Positions 1 through 8,840 of a stretch of DNA of 64,000 bases are shown here, piece after piece (within the stretch, counting starts at the first letter, position 1; each line of letters starts with the position of its first letter). The DNA lies in contig NZ_CP092487.1 of NCBI RefSeq assembly GCF_022429565.1, positions 2,002,001 to 2,066,000 of the forward strand, given 5' to 3'. The stretch is from Lutibacter sp. A64 (lineage in GTDB: Bacteria; Bacteroidota; Bacteroidia; Flavobacteriales; Flavobacteriaceae). Below the pieces are notes generated by a model. That model did no database searches. It was not told where the DNA came from and worked only from the letters and a program-made list of their open reading frames with translations. A program made the position numbers and the translations under genes.

Positions 1-731
1 CTTTCTGCTTCACTTCCTTAGATTGCTACTTAAATTCTCATAGGACGTTTTAAAATTCGTCATCCCGCAATGACGATCTATAATGAATTCCGTCATTGAG
101 AGGAAGGTACGACCGCGGCAATCTCATAATATTTAGTTAGTATGTTAGTTAATAGCAAGTCGTCATCCTGAACTTGGTTCAGGATCTCATGAACTTAACT
201 AAATGATGATTGAGGTTTCTAGATACAGATTGCCGCAGTTGTGTTTTCATTGCATTACAACACGCCCTCGCAATGACGGAATACACTTTACTTCGTCATT
301 GCTGGATGGAACGTGAAGAAAATGTTCAGTGAACATTTTTAGTGATCAGGTCAGCCGGCGCCAGGGAAAAGCGACCGCGGCAATCTCTTGAACTTAACTA
401 AATGATGTTTGGGGTTTCTAAGTAACAGGTTTGATATCGTCATTGCGAGGGAGGTACGACCGCGGCAATCTCTTGAACTTAACTAAATGATGATTAGAAT
501 TTCATTTCACTTGTTCATTTTTACTCATTCCTTAATTATTTGTTATTGTATTCGTGATGTACTACGCAGTTCCATTGATGAAAAACGAAATCGACGATAG
601 GAGATTCACGAACTCCAAATAAATAATAAGGCAGGCGTGAGCTAACCAAAAAATCTAGTCTGATGATAATTTAATTGAATCTTACGGAAGTTACGCAGTC
701 GACGCCAGACCGCTGCGCTATTTGGCTTACT
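1..731. repeat. Array 1 unit 1 (731 bp)
   Basis: This unit runs from CTTTCTGCTTCACTTCC to the next copy of that sequence. It is nearly identical to unit 2, except that it contains 21 bp extra around position 175-200, between two GAACTT words. Confidence 0.85.
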
Positions 732-1441
732 CTTTCTGCTTCATTTCCTCAGATTGCTACTTAAATTCTCATAGGACGTTTTAAAATTCATCATCCCGCA
801 ATGACGAGCTATAATGAATTCCGTCATTGAGAGGAAGGTACGATCGCGGCAATCTCATAATATTTAGTTAGTATGTTAGTTAATAGCAAGTCGTCATCCT
901 GAACTTAACTAAATGATGATTGAGGTTTCTAGATACAGATTGCCGCAGTTGTGTTTTCATTGCATTACAACACGCCCTCGCAATGACGGAATACACTTTA
1001 CTTCGTCATTGCTGGATGGAACGTGAAGAAAATGTTCAGTGAACATTTTTAGTGATCAGGTCAGCCGGCGCCAGGGAAAAGCGACCGCGGCAATCTCTTG
1101 AACTTAACTAAATGATGTTTGGGGTTTCTAAGTAACAGGTTTGATATCGTCATTGCGAGGGAGGTACGACCGCGGCAATCTCTTGAACTTAACTAAATGA
1201 TGATTAGAATTTCATTTCACTTGTTCATTTTTACTCATTCCTTAATTATTTGTTATTGTATTCGTGATGTACTACGCAGTTCCATTGATGAAAAACGAAA
1301 TCGACGATAGGAGATTCACGAACTCCAAATAAATAATAAGGCAGGCGTGAGCTAACCAAAAAATCTAGTCTGATGATAATTTAATTGAATCTTACGGAAG
1401 TTACGCAGTCGACGCCAGACCGCTGCGCTCTTTGGCTTACT
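732..1441. repeat. Array 1 unit 2 (710 bp)
   Basis: This is a near-identical tandem copy of unit 1. It lacks one CCTGAAC/GTTCAGG hairpin, consistent with slippage between flanking GAACTT direct repeats; the 731 versus 710 bp lengths fit exactly. Confidence 0.85.
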
Positions 1442-2441
1442 CCCGTTGCTCCACTTCCTTAGATTGCTAATTAAATTCTCATAGGACGTTTTAAAATTCG
1501 TCATCCCGTAATGACAAGCTATAATGAATTCCGTCATTGAGAGGAAGGTACGACCGCGGCAATCTCATAATATTTAGTTAGTATGTTAGTTAATAGCAAG
1601 TCGTCATCCTGAACTTGATTAGCTCCGCTGAATCTTCGATTTCAGGATCTCTTGAACTTAACTAAATGATGTTTGGGGTTCTTTAGGGGCAGATGCTGAA
1701 ACAAGTTCAGCATGACGGTTATATTTTGATTGAGGTCTTAAGCAACAGATTGCCGCAGTTGTGTTTTCATTGCATTACAACACGCCCTCGCAATGACGGT
1801 TTTTAAAGAACGTCATCCTGAACTTGGTTCAGGATCTCATGAACTTAACTAAATGATGATTGGGGTTCTTTAGGGGCAGCTACTGAAACCGTAGGTTCAC
1901 GAACTCTTTTAAAGGTAATAAAAAAAGATAGTGAGTACCTAAATTCAGCATGACGGGGTTATTTTGATTAAGGTCTTAAGCAACAGATTGCCGCAGTTGT
2001 GTTTTCATTGCATTACAACACGCCCTCGCAATGACGGTTTTTAAAGAACGTCATCCTGAACTTGATTAGCTCCGCTGAATCTTCGATTTCAGGATCTCAT
2101 GAACTTAACTAAATGATGATTGGGGTTTCTAAGTAACAGGTTTGATATCGTCATTGCGAGGGAGGTACGACCGCGGCAATCTCTTGAACTTAACTAAATG
2201 ATGATTAGAATTTCATTTCACTTGTTCATTTTTACTCATTCCTTAATTATTTGTTATTGTATTCGTGATGTACTACGCAGTTCCATTGATGAAAAACGAA
2301 ATCGACGATAGGAGATTCACGAACTCCAAATAAATAATAAGGCAGGCGTGAGCTAACCAAAAAATCTAGTCTGATGATAATTTAATTGAATCTTACGGAA
2401 GTTACGCAGTCGACGCCAGACCGCTGCGCTCTTTGGCTTAC
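1442..2441. repeat. Array 1 unit 3 (about 1,000 bp, expanded)
   Basis: It starts CCCGTTGCTCCACTTCC and keeps the module order of units 1 and 2, but carries about 300 bp of additional modules between 1620 and 2110. These include two GCTGAA...TTCAGC hairpins and two copies of the AGATTGCCGCAG...CAATGACGG module. One hairpin has an expanded loop containing TTAGCTCCGCTGAATC. Confidence 0.8.
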
Positions 2442-2821
2442 TCCCGTTGCTCCACTTCATTAGATTGCTACTTAAATTCTCATAGGACGTTTTAAAATTC
2501 GTCATCCCGCAATGACGATCTATAATGAATTCCGTCATTGAGAGGAAGGTACGACCGCGGCAATCTCATAATATTTAATTAGTATGTTAGTTAATAGCAA
2601 GTCGTCATCCTGAACTTGATTCAGGATCTCATGATATTCACTAAATGATGATTGAGGTTCTTTAGTTGCAGATTGCCGCAGTTGTGTTTTCATTGCATTA
2701 CAACACGCCCTCGCAATGACGGTTTTAAAGTAACGTCATCTAGAACTAGTTTAGTCTGAAAGTTGAGGCAATTAAGCGGAGTCGAAACCATTTTTTTAAT
2801 TTGAAGGTTGGTTTTAAGTTC

Positions 2822-2909
2822 TTCAATCTTTCAATCCTTCAATCTTTCAATCCTTCAATCTTTCAATCTTTCAATCCTTCAATCTTTCAATCCTTTAATC
2901 TTTCAATCC
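2822..2909. repeat. Octanucleotide microsatellite, 11 units of TTCAATCY
   Basis: Eleven consecutive 8-bp units alternate mainly between TTCAATCT and TTCAATCC, with one TTTAATCT near the right end. The tract sits between array 1 and the terminator of the gld operon and is not coding. Confidence 0.9.
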
Positions 2910-2913
2910 TTTA

Positions 2914-2959
2914 ATAATTAAAAAAAATCCCGAATTTGTATTAAAACAAGATTCGGGAT
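2914..2959 (-). terminator. Rho-independent terminator of the gldKLMN operon
   Basis: Arms ATCCCGAAT (from 2927) and ATTCGGGAT (2951-2959) enclose a loop that can pair further (TTGT/ACAA). Read on the minus strand the hairpin is followed by a run of seven T. It lies 26 bp past the gldN stop codon. Confidence 0.85.
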
Positions 2960-2984
2960 GGTATTGTATTGTATGTTTAAAGCG

Positions 2985-3887
2985 TTAATAGCTCCACATA
3001 TCTAGCTCTTTATTTCTAATTTCTTCTTTAATTCTATTAGATTCCATAACTTGGAATAAAGCATTACCTTTTACATACTCTGAAACTTCTCTATCTCCAT
3101 ATACATTTTCTTCTTGATAGATAATGGAATTAAACCTTCTCGCATTTAAAATATGATCATAAGAAATAGGGAATGCAGAATTTTTTGGGTTGAATACTTT
3201 CATTTTATGCAATAAATTTCGTGCATCTGGAAACCATACCCAAAATAAAGGCAATTGTTCGGCTATATTAATATCTTCTCTCCCCATAGTTTGTACATCT
3301 GGAGCGATTGGAGCCAATGCCAATAAACGGTATTTTAATTCTCCTTGACGTTTATCTATATACCAATAACCTTTTATTTTAAAGCCTTCAATATCTTGCG
3401 ATGTTAAATTTATTTTATCAACATATTCATCAATATTAATAGCACCTGCATTTAATTCATCAAAACCAGCATCGGTGGTATCAACTCTAAATAGCTTAGC
3501 ATTAATTTCTGCTTTTGTTAATTTTGCTGTAAAATAAGAATCGTCGTACACTTCGGTTATTTCACCCGATCTAATTCCTTTTAATAAGGTATCGAATAAA
3601 GATCTTCTATCACTTGCTACATTGGTGGTGTCTACTGGGTAATACAGCGGTAAGTTAATGCGCTCGTTAAGGTCTATATACTCCCAAACCATTTTAGACC
3701 ATAAAATATCTCTATCATCTACATAGCCATATGGTAAAGGTCTATCATCATCAACAGCTTTTTGAGCAGCCGTTTTTTTACCAATATCGGAAGGACTTTT
3801 AGCATTTAAAAGATTAGATTGTGCGTACGTTGTTTGAAACAACACACACAATAAAATAAACATTCCAATATTTCTCTTATTTATCAT
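2985..3887 (-). CDS. gldN: Gliding motility / type IX secretion protein GldN
   Basis: The 300-residue protein has an N-terminal signal peptide ending near TTYAQ (residues 18-22) and therefore acts in the periplasm. In the known T9SS, GldN (PorN) joins the GldK lipoprotein in a ring below the outer membrane that takes part in export of C-terminal-domain cargo and in gliding. Length and sequence such as RPLPYGYVDDRDILWSKMVW near residues 49-68 are typical of the family. It is the last gene of gldK-L-M-N, 10 bp after gldM, and is followed by a strong terminator. The start was chosen for the signal peptide and the tight spacing. Identification is by recognition of sequence and operon context. Confidence 0.96.
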   Translation of the reverse strand: MINKRNIGMFILLCVLFQTTYAQSNLLNAKSPSDIGKKTAAQKAVDDDRPLPYGYVDDRDILWSKMVWEYIDLNERINLPLYYPVDTTNVASDRRSLFDTLLKGIRSGEITEVYDDSYFTAKLTKAEINAKLFRVDTTDAGFDELNAGAINIDEYVDKINLTSQDIEGFKIKGYWYIDKRQGELKYRLLALAPIAPDVQTMGREDINIAEQLPLFWVWFPDARNLLHKMKVFNPKNSAFPISYDHILNARRFNSIIYQEENVYGDREVSEYVKGNALFQVMESNRIKEEIRNKELDMWSY

Positions 3888-3897
3888 TTATTTCAGT

Positions 3898-5427
3898 TTA
3901 TTGAATTTCAACACTTACAGGTGAAGCGTTTTTTATTTTATATCCACTGTTTCCTACTAACGAAGATTTAATGTCAAATATTGTAACTACATCACCTCTT
4001 TTAGCTTTTGCTATCGATTTTTTTGCAGCAGAATTCATTTTATTCCCTCTAACAACAACAGCACCTTGCCCTGGTACTTTAAGTGTAAAACCAGTTGTTG
4101 AAAGTTTTAAATCAAAATCAAAGTCTGGTAATTGTACCCCAACCGTTGCATTTTCTAAACTAGATTTTGGCATTACTACGTGACCAGATTCTTTTCTTAT
4201 AGTTCCTTGTGGTGAAGGAATGTCTTTAATTCTAAAATTTTGAGAAGAACTTACCGATTGTCCATTTGGCAATGTTCCAGAAACTTTAATTGTTACTTCT
4301 CTACCTGAACCTGGAGTCATTACATATTTTCCAGATCCTGATACACTGTTTAAACCCGGTGCAGTTGCTTTTACTAAATTGTCTGGAATTCCAGGAATAG
4401 AAATAGTCATTGGGTTTGGCACACCCCTATACACTACATTCATTTTATCCGCTGAAATTACAGCACTATTTGGTTTTGGAATTACGGCATAAGAGCTATT
4501 GATAGCAATTTCTACCGGTTCTCCATTTTCTATAAACACAAATTTACCTTTTACTTCGCGTTCTCCAACACTACCTGCAGGAAAGTCTAAAACCGCACCA
4601 CCATCTTCTATTTTAGTAATTGTTTTTCCGTTTACTATTACTTCTGAAGGTTGTAAAGAAGCGTCATAACGACCTAAAACTACTTTTCCTTTAAAATTTT
4701 CACCTTGAAAAAAGGCAGATTTTTCTGGAATTAAGATTGTTTTGTAGTTAGACATTGAAACATCACTTTCTAATTGACCACCTAACAGACTGCTATAAAT
4801 TTCAGATTCTGTAGTTTTAACATCCATTTGCATAGACGTTAAATTGGTTACGGTAGAAATTAAAGGAAAGCCTTCGTATCTATTGTTTAACCAAGGTTGC
4901 GTACCAGCGCCCTTTTTTTGGTCTGAAGTATCGAAACGTTTTTTAATAACAGCGCTTAACGGATTGTTTTCGCCTAAAATGCTTACAACTTCATCTTTAT
5001 AGCCATTAATTTGATCTAAAAATTCTTGACCTTCTTCTGTAAATTTATCATTTGCAAAAAAATGTTCGTCCACAAGATTTGATTGATCCATACTTTCGTA
5101 ATTTTTTGGATCTTCTTGTTTTTCTAAAAAGAAAGCTTTTTTAGATTCTAAATAACTTGTAAAATCTTTTGATAGTTGATTAATGGTATTTGCTTTTTGA
5201 TACAAATCGCCATATTTTTCTGGTTGTTCTTGTGCTTTTGTAGCTAAGTTGCTAAGTGTTTGGGTGTTTTTTTGTGTAGCTGTTAAATTGTTTTCAACTA
5301 GCTTTTCATTCATAAAACCGAAAGCTGATAAAACTTCTTTAGACATATTCATTGCTAACATAGCAATAAACACTAAATACATTAAGTTTATCATCTTTTG
5401 CCTTGGTGATAATTTACCTGAAGCCAT
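3898..5427 (-). CDS. gldM: Gliding motility / T9SS motor protein GldM
   Basis: The 509-residue protein has a short cytoplasmic N-terminus, one transmembrane helix at about residues 13-30 and a long periplasmic part of beta-rich domains. With GldL it forms the inner-membrane rotary motor that drives type IX secretion and gliding. Arg9, in SPRQKM just before the helix, matches the conserved arginine reported to interact with the membrane glutamate of GldL. The periplasmic domains would reach the GldK/GldN ring. It lies 49 bp after gldL and 10 bp before gldN on the same strand. Length is normal for the family and nothing looks broken. Confidence 0.97.
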   Translation of the reverse strand: MASGKLSPRQKMINLMYLVFIAMLAMNMSKEVLSAFGFMNEKLVENNLTATQKNTQTLSNLATKAQEQPEKYGDLYQKANTINQLSKDFTSYLESKKAFFLEKQEDPKNYESMDQSNLVDEHFFANDKFTEEGQEFLDQINGYKDEVVSILGENNPLSAVIKKRFDTSDQKKGAGTQPWLNNRYEGFPLISTVTNLTSMQMDVKTTESEIYSSLLGGQLESDVSMSNYKTILIPEKSAFFQGENFKGKVVLGRYDASLQPSEVIVNGKTITKIEDGGAVLDFPAGSVGEREVKGKFVFIENGEPVEIAINSSYAVIPKPNSAVISADKMNVVYRGVPNPMTISIPGIPDNLVKATAPGLNSVSGSGKYVMTPGSGREVTIKVSGTLPNGQSVSSSQNFRIKDIPSPQGTIRKESGHVVMPKSSLENATVGVQLPDFDFDLKLSTTGFTLKVPGQGAVVVRGNKMNSAAKKSIAKAKRGDVVTIFDIKSSLVGNSGYKIKNASPVSVEIQ

Positions 5428-5476
5428 TTTTAATTAGTTTTTTTTGATTAATAATTTATTTACAATAAACAACTAA

Positions 5477-6130
5477 TTATTTATTAGACATTGCAGATAA
5501 CATACCTCCATACACACCATTTAACGATGATAAATTAGTAGCTAACGACTCCATTTGTTCTTTTAATTTTCCAGCATTTACGGCAACTTGCTCATTTATT
5601 TCAGCTTGTCGGCCTGTGCTGTCTAATTGTACTTTATACAAACTATTTAACGACTCCATTTGTGCAGCAGCTAAAGATAATTGCTCGCTATATTTAGTAG
5701 TTGCAGCAATAGAATCTACTGCTGGAGCAATATTTTCTGCAGCTCCTTTAAAGTTTTTAATACTTTCTCCTAAGCTTTGCATTAAATTAGCATCTAATTT
5801 TGCTTCTTTAAGCATGGCGTCTAATTTTTGAGATAAAAGACCTTCTGTTTGTGTAGCTTCTTGAATTGTTGCTTTTTCTCTTGCAGAACCACTACCACCA
5901 GCTAATTCTGGATAAACAAGCGACCAATCTAAATCGTCATCAACGGGTTCAAAAGCTGAAATTGCAAAAATAACTGCTTCTGTAATTAAACCAATTGCTA
6001 GCATTACACCACCTGTTAACGGGCCAATACTATAGTGTGTTAATTTAAAAAGTGCCCCAATAATTACTACTGATGCTCCAAGCCCATAGGCCATATTAAA
6101 TATTTTCTTGGTTGCTTTTGATTGTGCCAT
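5477..6130 (-). CDS. gldL: Gliding motility / T9SS motor protein GldL
   Basis: The 217-residue inner-membrane protein has two transmembrane helices (about residues 16-31 and 37-59) followed by a soluble cytoplasmic helical region. Glu51, in the second helix (GLITEAVIF), corresponds to the glutamate (E49 in Flavobacterium johnsoniae) thought to couple proton flow to rotation of GldM. The alanine-rich C-terminal half looks coiled-coil-like. It is second in the operon, 29 bp after gldK. All expected features of a working GldL are present. Confidence 0.97.
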   Translation of the reverse strand: MAQSKATKKIFNMAYGLGASVVIIGALFKLTHYSIGPLTGGVMLAIGLITEAVIFAISAFEPVDDDLDWSLVYPELAGGSGSAREKATIQEATQTEGLLSQKLDAMLKEAKLDANLMQSLGESIKNFKGAAENIAPAVDSIAATTKYSEQLSLAAAQMESLNSLYKVQLDSTGRQAEINEQVAVNAGKLKEQMESLATNLSSLNGVYGGMLSAMSNK

Positions 6131-6159
6131 AATTCGTAATGTTAAAGTTTTAAAGTTTG

Positions 6160-7521
6160 TTAATTTCCATTTATATCTGTTCCTAAATAATCTTGTACGG
6201 TTCTAAAGCCAATATAACTTCTAGCTGAATCTGCATATTCATAATCACGTGTGCTTACTTCTAAAAAATAAGCAACATCTTTCCAAGAACCTCCTCTAAT
6301 TACTTTTCTATGATTTTTATCTATTTCTACATTTGGATTCATAGTAGACCCAATATAATATGACGCTTCACTGTAAGCAGTGTTCGTCCATTCGGCAACG
6401 TTTCCAGACATATTGTATAAACCATAGTCGTTTGGTGGATATGATTTTGCTTCAACAGTGTACAAAGCACCGTCAACCGCATAATTACCTCTTGTAGGTT
6501 TAAAGTTTGCTAAGAAGCATCCTCTATCTGTAGTAAGGTAAGGATTTCCCCAAGGGTACGTTGCATTTTCAAGACCGCCTCTAGCAGCATATTCCCATTC
6601 GGCTTCTGTTGCCAATCTAAATTGTGGTACTTGTGTAGGATTTCTTTTTGAACTTAAATAATCGTTTTTCTTTTTAGTTCTCCATCTACAAAATGCTTTT
6701 GATTGCATCCAAGTAACACCAACAACAGGATAATCGTTATAAGCTTGGTGGTAAAAATAATCTTGATGCATTGGATCGTTATACGAATATTTAAAATCAC
6801 GTACCCAAACAGTGGTATCTGGATACACATTTACAGTTTCTTGTTTTATAAAATCTCTTCTGTTTCCTTTATTTCTGGCAGCAGCTTCTTGATCTAACCA
6901 ATAATAAGTGAACTTTAATTTTTCTACATTTAACATTCTTCTACCTTCAAAACTATCTTCAATAGGTGTTAAAATAGAATCAATCATTACTTCGGCATAT
7001 TCTTCACTAGGAAATTCGTGTACATTCCAAATAATTTCTTCGTCCCAATTTAGCATTTTACCTTGGGTTGGAGAATTTAAATCGCCTAAGCTACCGTAAG
7101 TTTTCATCATATATTTTTGATATGGAGACATATCGGTAGAGTCAATATTTAAAAACTTGTATTCTTCTAATACAGGTTCTCCATCATAAGACATTAATTC
7201 TGAGAACAATGCTAGTTCTGTTCTAACAATAGAATCTCTTACCCAATATACAAATTCTTTGTACTCGCTATTTGTAATCTCTGTTTCGTCCATATAAAAA
7301 GGACGTACAGTTACAGTTCTGGCTGGGGAGTTAAGTGAACCTGCAACGTCTTCACTTTGCTTACCCATTGTAAAAGATCCACCAGGGATTAGTGTCATAC
7401 CCAACGGTCTTTCTGAATGCCAATTACCGGAACCTCTTACCCCTACTAATTCTCCTTGATCATTTGATCCGCAACTGACTACCACTAATGCTAGTAAAAT
7501 ATACAATGATATTTTCTTCAT
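6160..7521 (-). CDS. gldK: Gliding motility / T9SS lipoprotein GldK
   Basis: The 453-residue lipoprotein has a signal peptide ending in VVVSC, with Cys17 as the lipidated residue. The mature part is a formylglycine-generating-enzyme/sulfatase-modifying-factor fold: GGSFTMGK near residue 50, then ATEAEWEYAARGG, NMSGNVAEW, VIRGGSWKD and IGFRTVQD toward the end. In GldK this fold is structural: with GldN it forms the outer-membrane-associated ring of the T9SS. It is the first gene of gldKLMN and has its own candidate promoter upstream. Family and position are unambiguous. Confidence 0.97.
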   Translation of the reverse strand: MKKISLYILLALVVVSCGSNDQGELVGVRGSGNWHSERPLGMTLIPGGSFTMGKQSEDVAGSLNSPARTVTVRPFYMDETEITNSEYKEFVYWVRDSIVRTELALFSELMSYDGEPVLEEYKFLNIDSTDMSPYQKYMMKTYGSLGDLNSPTQGKMLNWDEEIIWNVHEFPSEEYAEVMIDSILTPIEDSFEGRRMLNVEKLKFTYYWLDQEAAARNKGNRRDFIKQETVNVYPDTTVWVRDFKYSYNDPMHQDYFYHQAYNDYPVVGVTWMQSKAFCRWRTKKKNDYLSSKRNPTQVPQFRLATEAEWEYAARGGLENATYPWGNPYLTTDRGCFLANFKPTRGNYAVDGALYTVEAKSYPPNDYGLYNMSGNVAEWTNTAYSEASYYIGSTMNPNVEIDKNHRKVIRGGSWKDVAYFLEVSTRDYEYADSARSYIGFRTVQDYLGTDINGN

Positions 7522-7542
7522 ATTAATTTATAATTCTTTTGG

Positions 7543-7573
7543 CAAACGTATTACTAATTATTTTAAAATACAA
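7543..7573 (-). promoter_or_regulatory. Candidate gldKLMN promoter
   Basis: On the minus strand TACGTTTG (plus 7550-7543) matches the Bacteroidota -7 element TAnnTTTG, with TTG (plus 7573-7571) 20 nt upstream. It lies about 22 bp before the gldK start, so gldKLMN can be expressed separately from the upstream topA/arginase-fold genes. Confidence 0.6.
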
Positions 7574-7633
7574 TATTTAATTTAATCAGTTTTAAACTTA
7601 AAAAGATGAATTTTAGTATGTAACCCTTCTTAT

Positions 7634-8794
7634 TTAGTTTAATTTTTTATATGTTCGCATCCATCTTTCAGGAATTTCTTGGTTACTTGCACTTATATAA
7701 TCTTGATATGTACAAGGTATTAACGCATGTCTTTTAAATTTATTATTATTACTTATTTCAATTTCCATCCACCAACGCCCACTTTTGTTGCTTTTATAAA
7801 AATTTAGCAACTCATTTTCTATGGGTACAATAAATTTTTGGTACTGATCTTTTAATCCAAATGGATAATCATGGGCTCTAAAATTAAACCCTTCTATAAA
7901 ATACCAAATCATTTGAGCGATTAATTGCGCCGATTGATTTTTAGTATCTAACAATGGATTGTATTCATAAATACCAAAGGATGTTACCTTATCACTAATA
8001 CCTGCATAACGTGCTATTGCACAGATATCAGTTCCTGAAAGTCCATTAGGCCCTGCATTGTTATTGGCTGGCGATTCGGCATTTTTTACAGAAGCCATAT
8101 CTATACTTACAATATCTGCATCTCTTAAAATAGGCTCTACTATTTGAATTGAATTTAAAACTTCGCCCAATCTACAGGTATCAAAATAAAGGCTACTTAA
8201 CAAATCTATTTCGTCTTGTGAGTTAAAATAGGTTTGATACCCAATATTACAAAAATTAAATAAATTATTTGGCGGATTCATAACCACTCTACTTAAATAC
8301 GATTGTGAATTTAAGTCGTCTTCTATAGAACCTAAATCAAACTTACTATCTACAGCAACAATATTAACCGTTTGTTCTAAAGTATCGTAAGCTCTGTAAT
8401 TTGCGTAGGTAATATCTTGTCCGCCTCCAATAATAATTGGAATAATTTTATTTCTTATTAAGTAATTGGTAAGTTCATTTACTGCAAAGTAGGTGTCTTC
8501 TATGGTATTTCCTTGTACAATATCTCCTAAATCGGCAACATTTATAGGCCAATTGCCAGGAAATAATTTATACAATTCTTTTCGTATTGGTTCTAAACTA
8601 GACCCTGTTTCCGAATTGTTTACCGCAGCTCTACCGTCTAAAACGCCTATAATTGCAATTTTTGTAGTAGTTAAATCCGGAAAATCACCTTTAGTAGCGT
8701 ATATCTTAATACATTGACCAAACGAAAGATTGGATTGCATTTTAGCATAATTCACTAATGAATTATCTACGGGATTAAGATAATCAAAATTCAT
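7634..8794 (-). CDS. Arginase/formimidoylglutamase-fold protein, probably non-catalytic
   Basis: The 386-residue protein follows the ureohydrolase (arginase, agmatinase, HutG) plan, but several manganese ligands are missing. The GGDH/GGGH histidine is Gln126 (GGGQD, 123-127). The DAHxD motif is DSKFD (149-153), which keeps both Asp but loses the His to Lys151. The SFDxD motif is SIDMA (230-234), which keeps Asp232 and replaces the second Asp by Ala234. Late motifs such as GLSGTDICAIARYAG and FGIYEYNPLLD still fit the fold. Three of six canonical ligands are therefore absent and hydrolase activity is unlikely. The gene lies 46 bp after topA and 112 bp before gldK, away from the hut cluster. 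Automated annotation as formimidoylglutamase should be treated with caution; a structural or regulatory role is possible. Confidence 0.85.
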   Translation of the reverse strand: MNFDYLNPVDNSLVNYAKMQSNLSFGQCIKIYATKGDFPDLTTTKIAIIGVLDGRAAVNNSETGSSLEPIRKELYKLFPGNWPINVADLGDIVQGNTIEDTYFAVNELTNYLIRNKIIPIIIGGGQDITYANYRAYDTLEQTVNIVAVDSKFDLGSIEDDLNSQSYLSRVVMNPPNNLFNFCNIGYQTYFNSQDEIDLLSSLYFDTCRLGEVLNSIQIVEPILRDADIVSIDMASVKNAESPANNNAGPNGLSGTDICAIARYAGISDKVTSFGIYEYNPLLDTKNQSAQLIAQMIWYFIEGFNFRAHDYPFGLKDQYQKFIVPIENELLNFYKSNKSGRWWMEIEISNNNKFKRHALIPCTYQDYISASNQEIPERWMRTYKKLN

Positions 8795-8840
8795 TCTTAG
8801 GGGTTAAAGTAATCTAATTGTTGGCAAGATAGTAAAAAAT

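Larger units (their letters stand above)
1..2790. repeat. Composite palindromic repeat array 1
   Basis: This gene-free stretch is built of tandem composite units starting near 1, 732, 1442 and 2442 (the last is partial). Each unit chains several short palindromic modules: a CCTGAAC/GTTCAGG hairpin, an ATTGC...GCAAT interrupted palindrome in both orientations, a CGTCAT/ATGACG hairpin, and a core of about 280 bp that begins CCATTGATG. Core copies lie at 572-856, 1282-1566 and 2283-2566, with a truncated one at 1-125. GC content is higher than in the neighbouring genes. The only ORFs inside (61 codons, minus strand, about 1352-1537 and 2353-2538) are two copies of the same core read through and are not believable genes. 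There are no transposase remnants. The array lies just downstream of gldN. Confidence 0.9.

Noticed and set aside
1352-1537. 61-codon minus-strand ORF, duplicated at 2353-2538
   Set aside because: Both copies are the same repeat core read in frame; similarity follows from the DNA repeat. No start context and no coding signature.
1-2909. Possible CRISPR array
   Set aside because: Repeats are long composite palindromes with no constant repeat-spacer spacing, the octamer tract has no spacers, and no cas genes are present.
7634-8794. Functional formimidoylglutamase (HutG) completing the hut pathway
   Set aside because: Three canonical metal ligands are replaced and the gene lies 30 kb from hutHUI with other partners.
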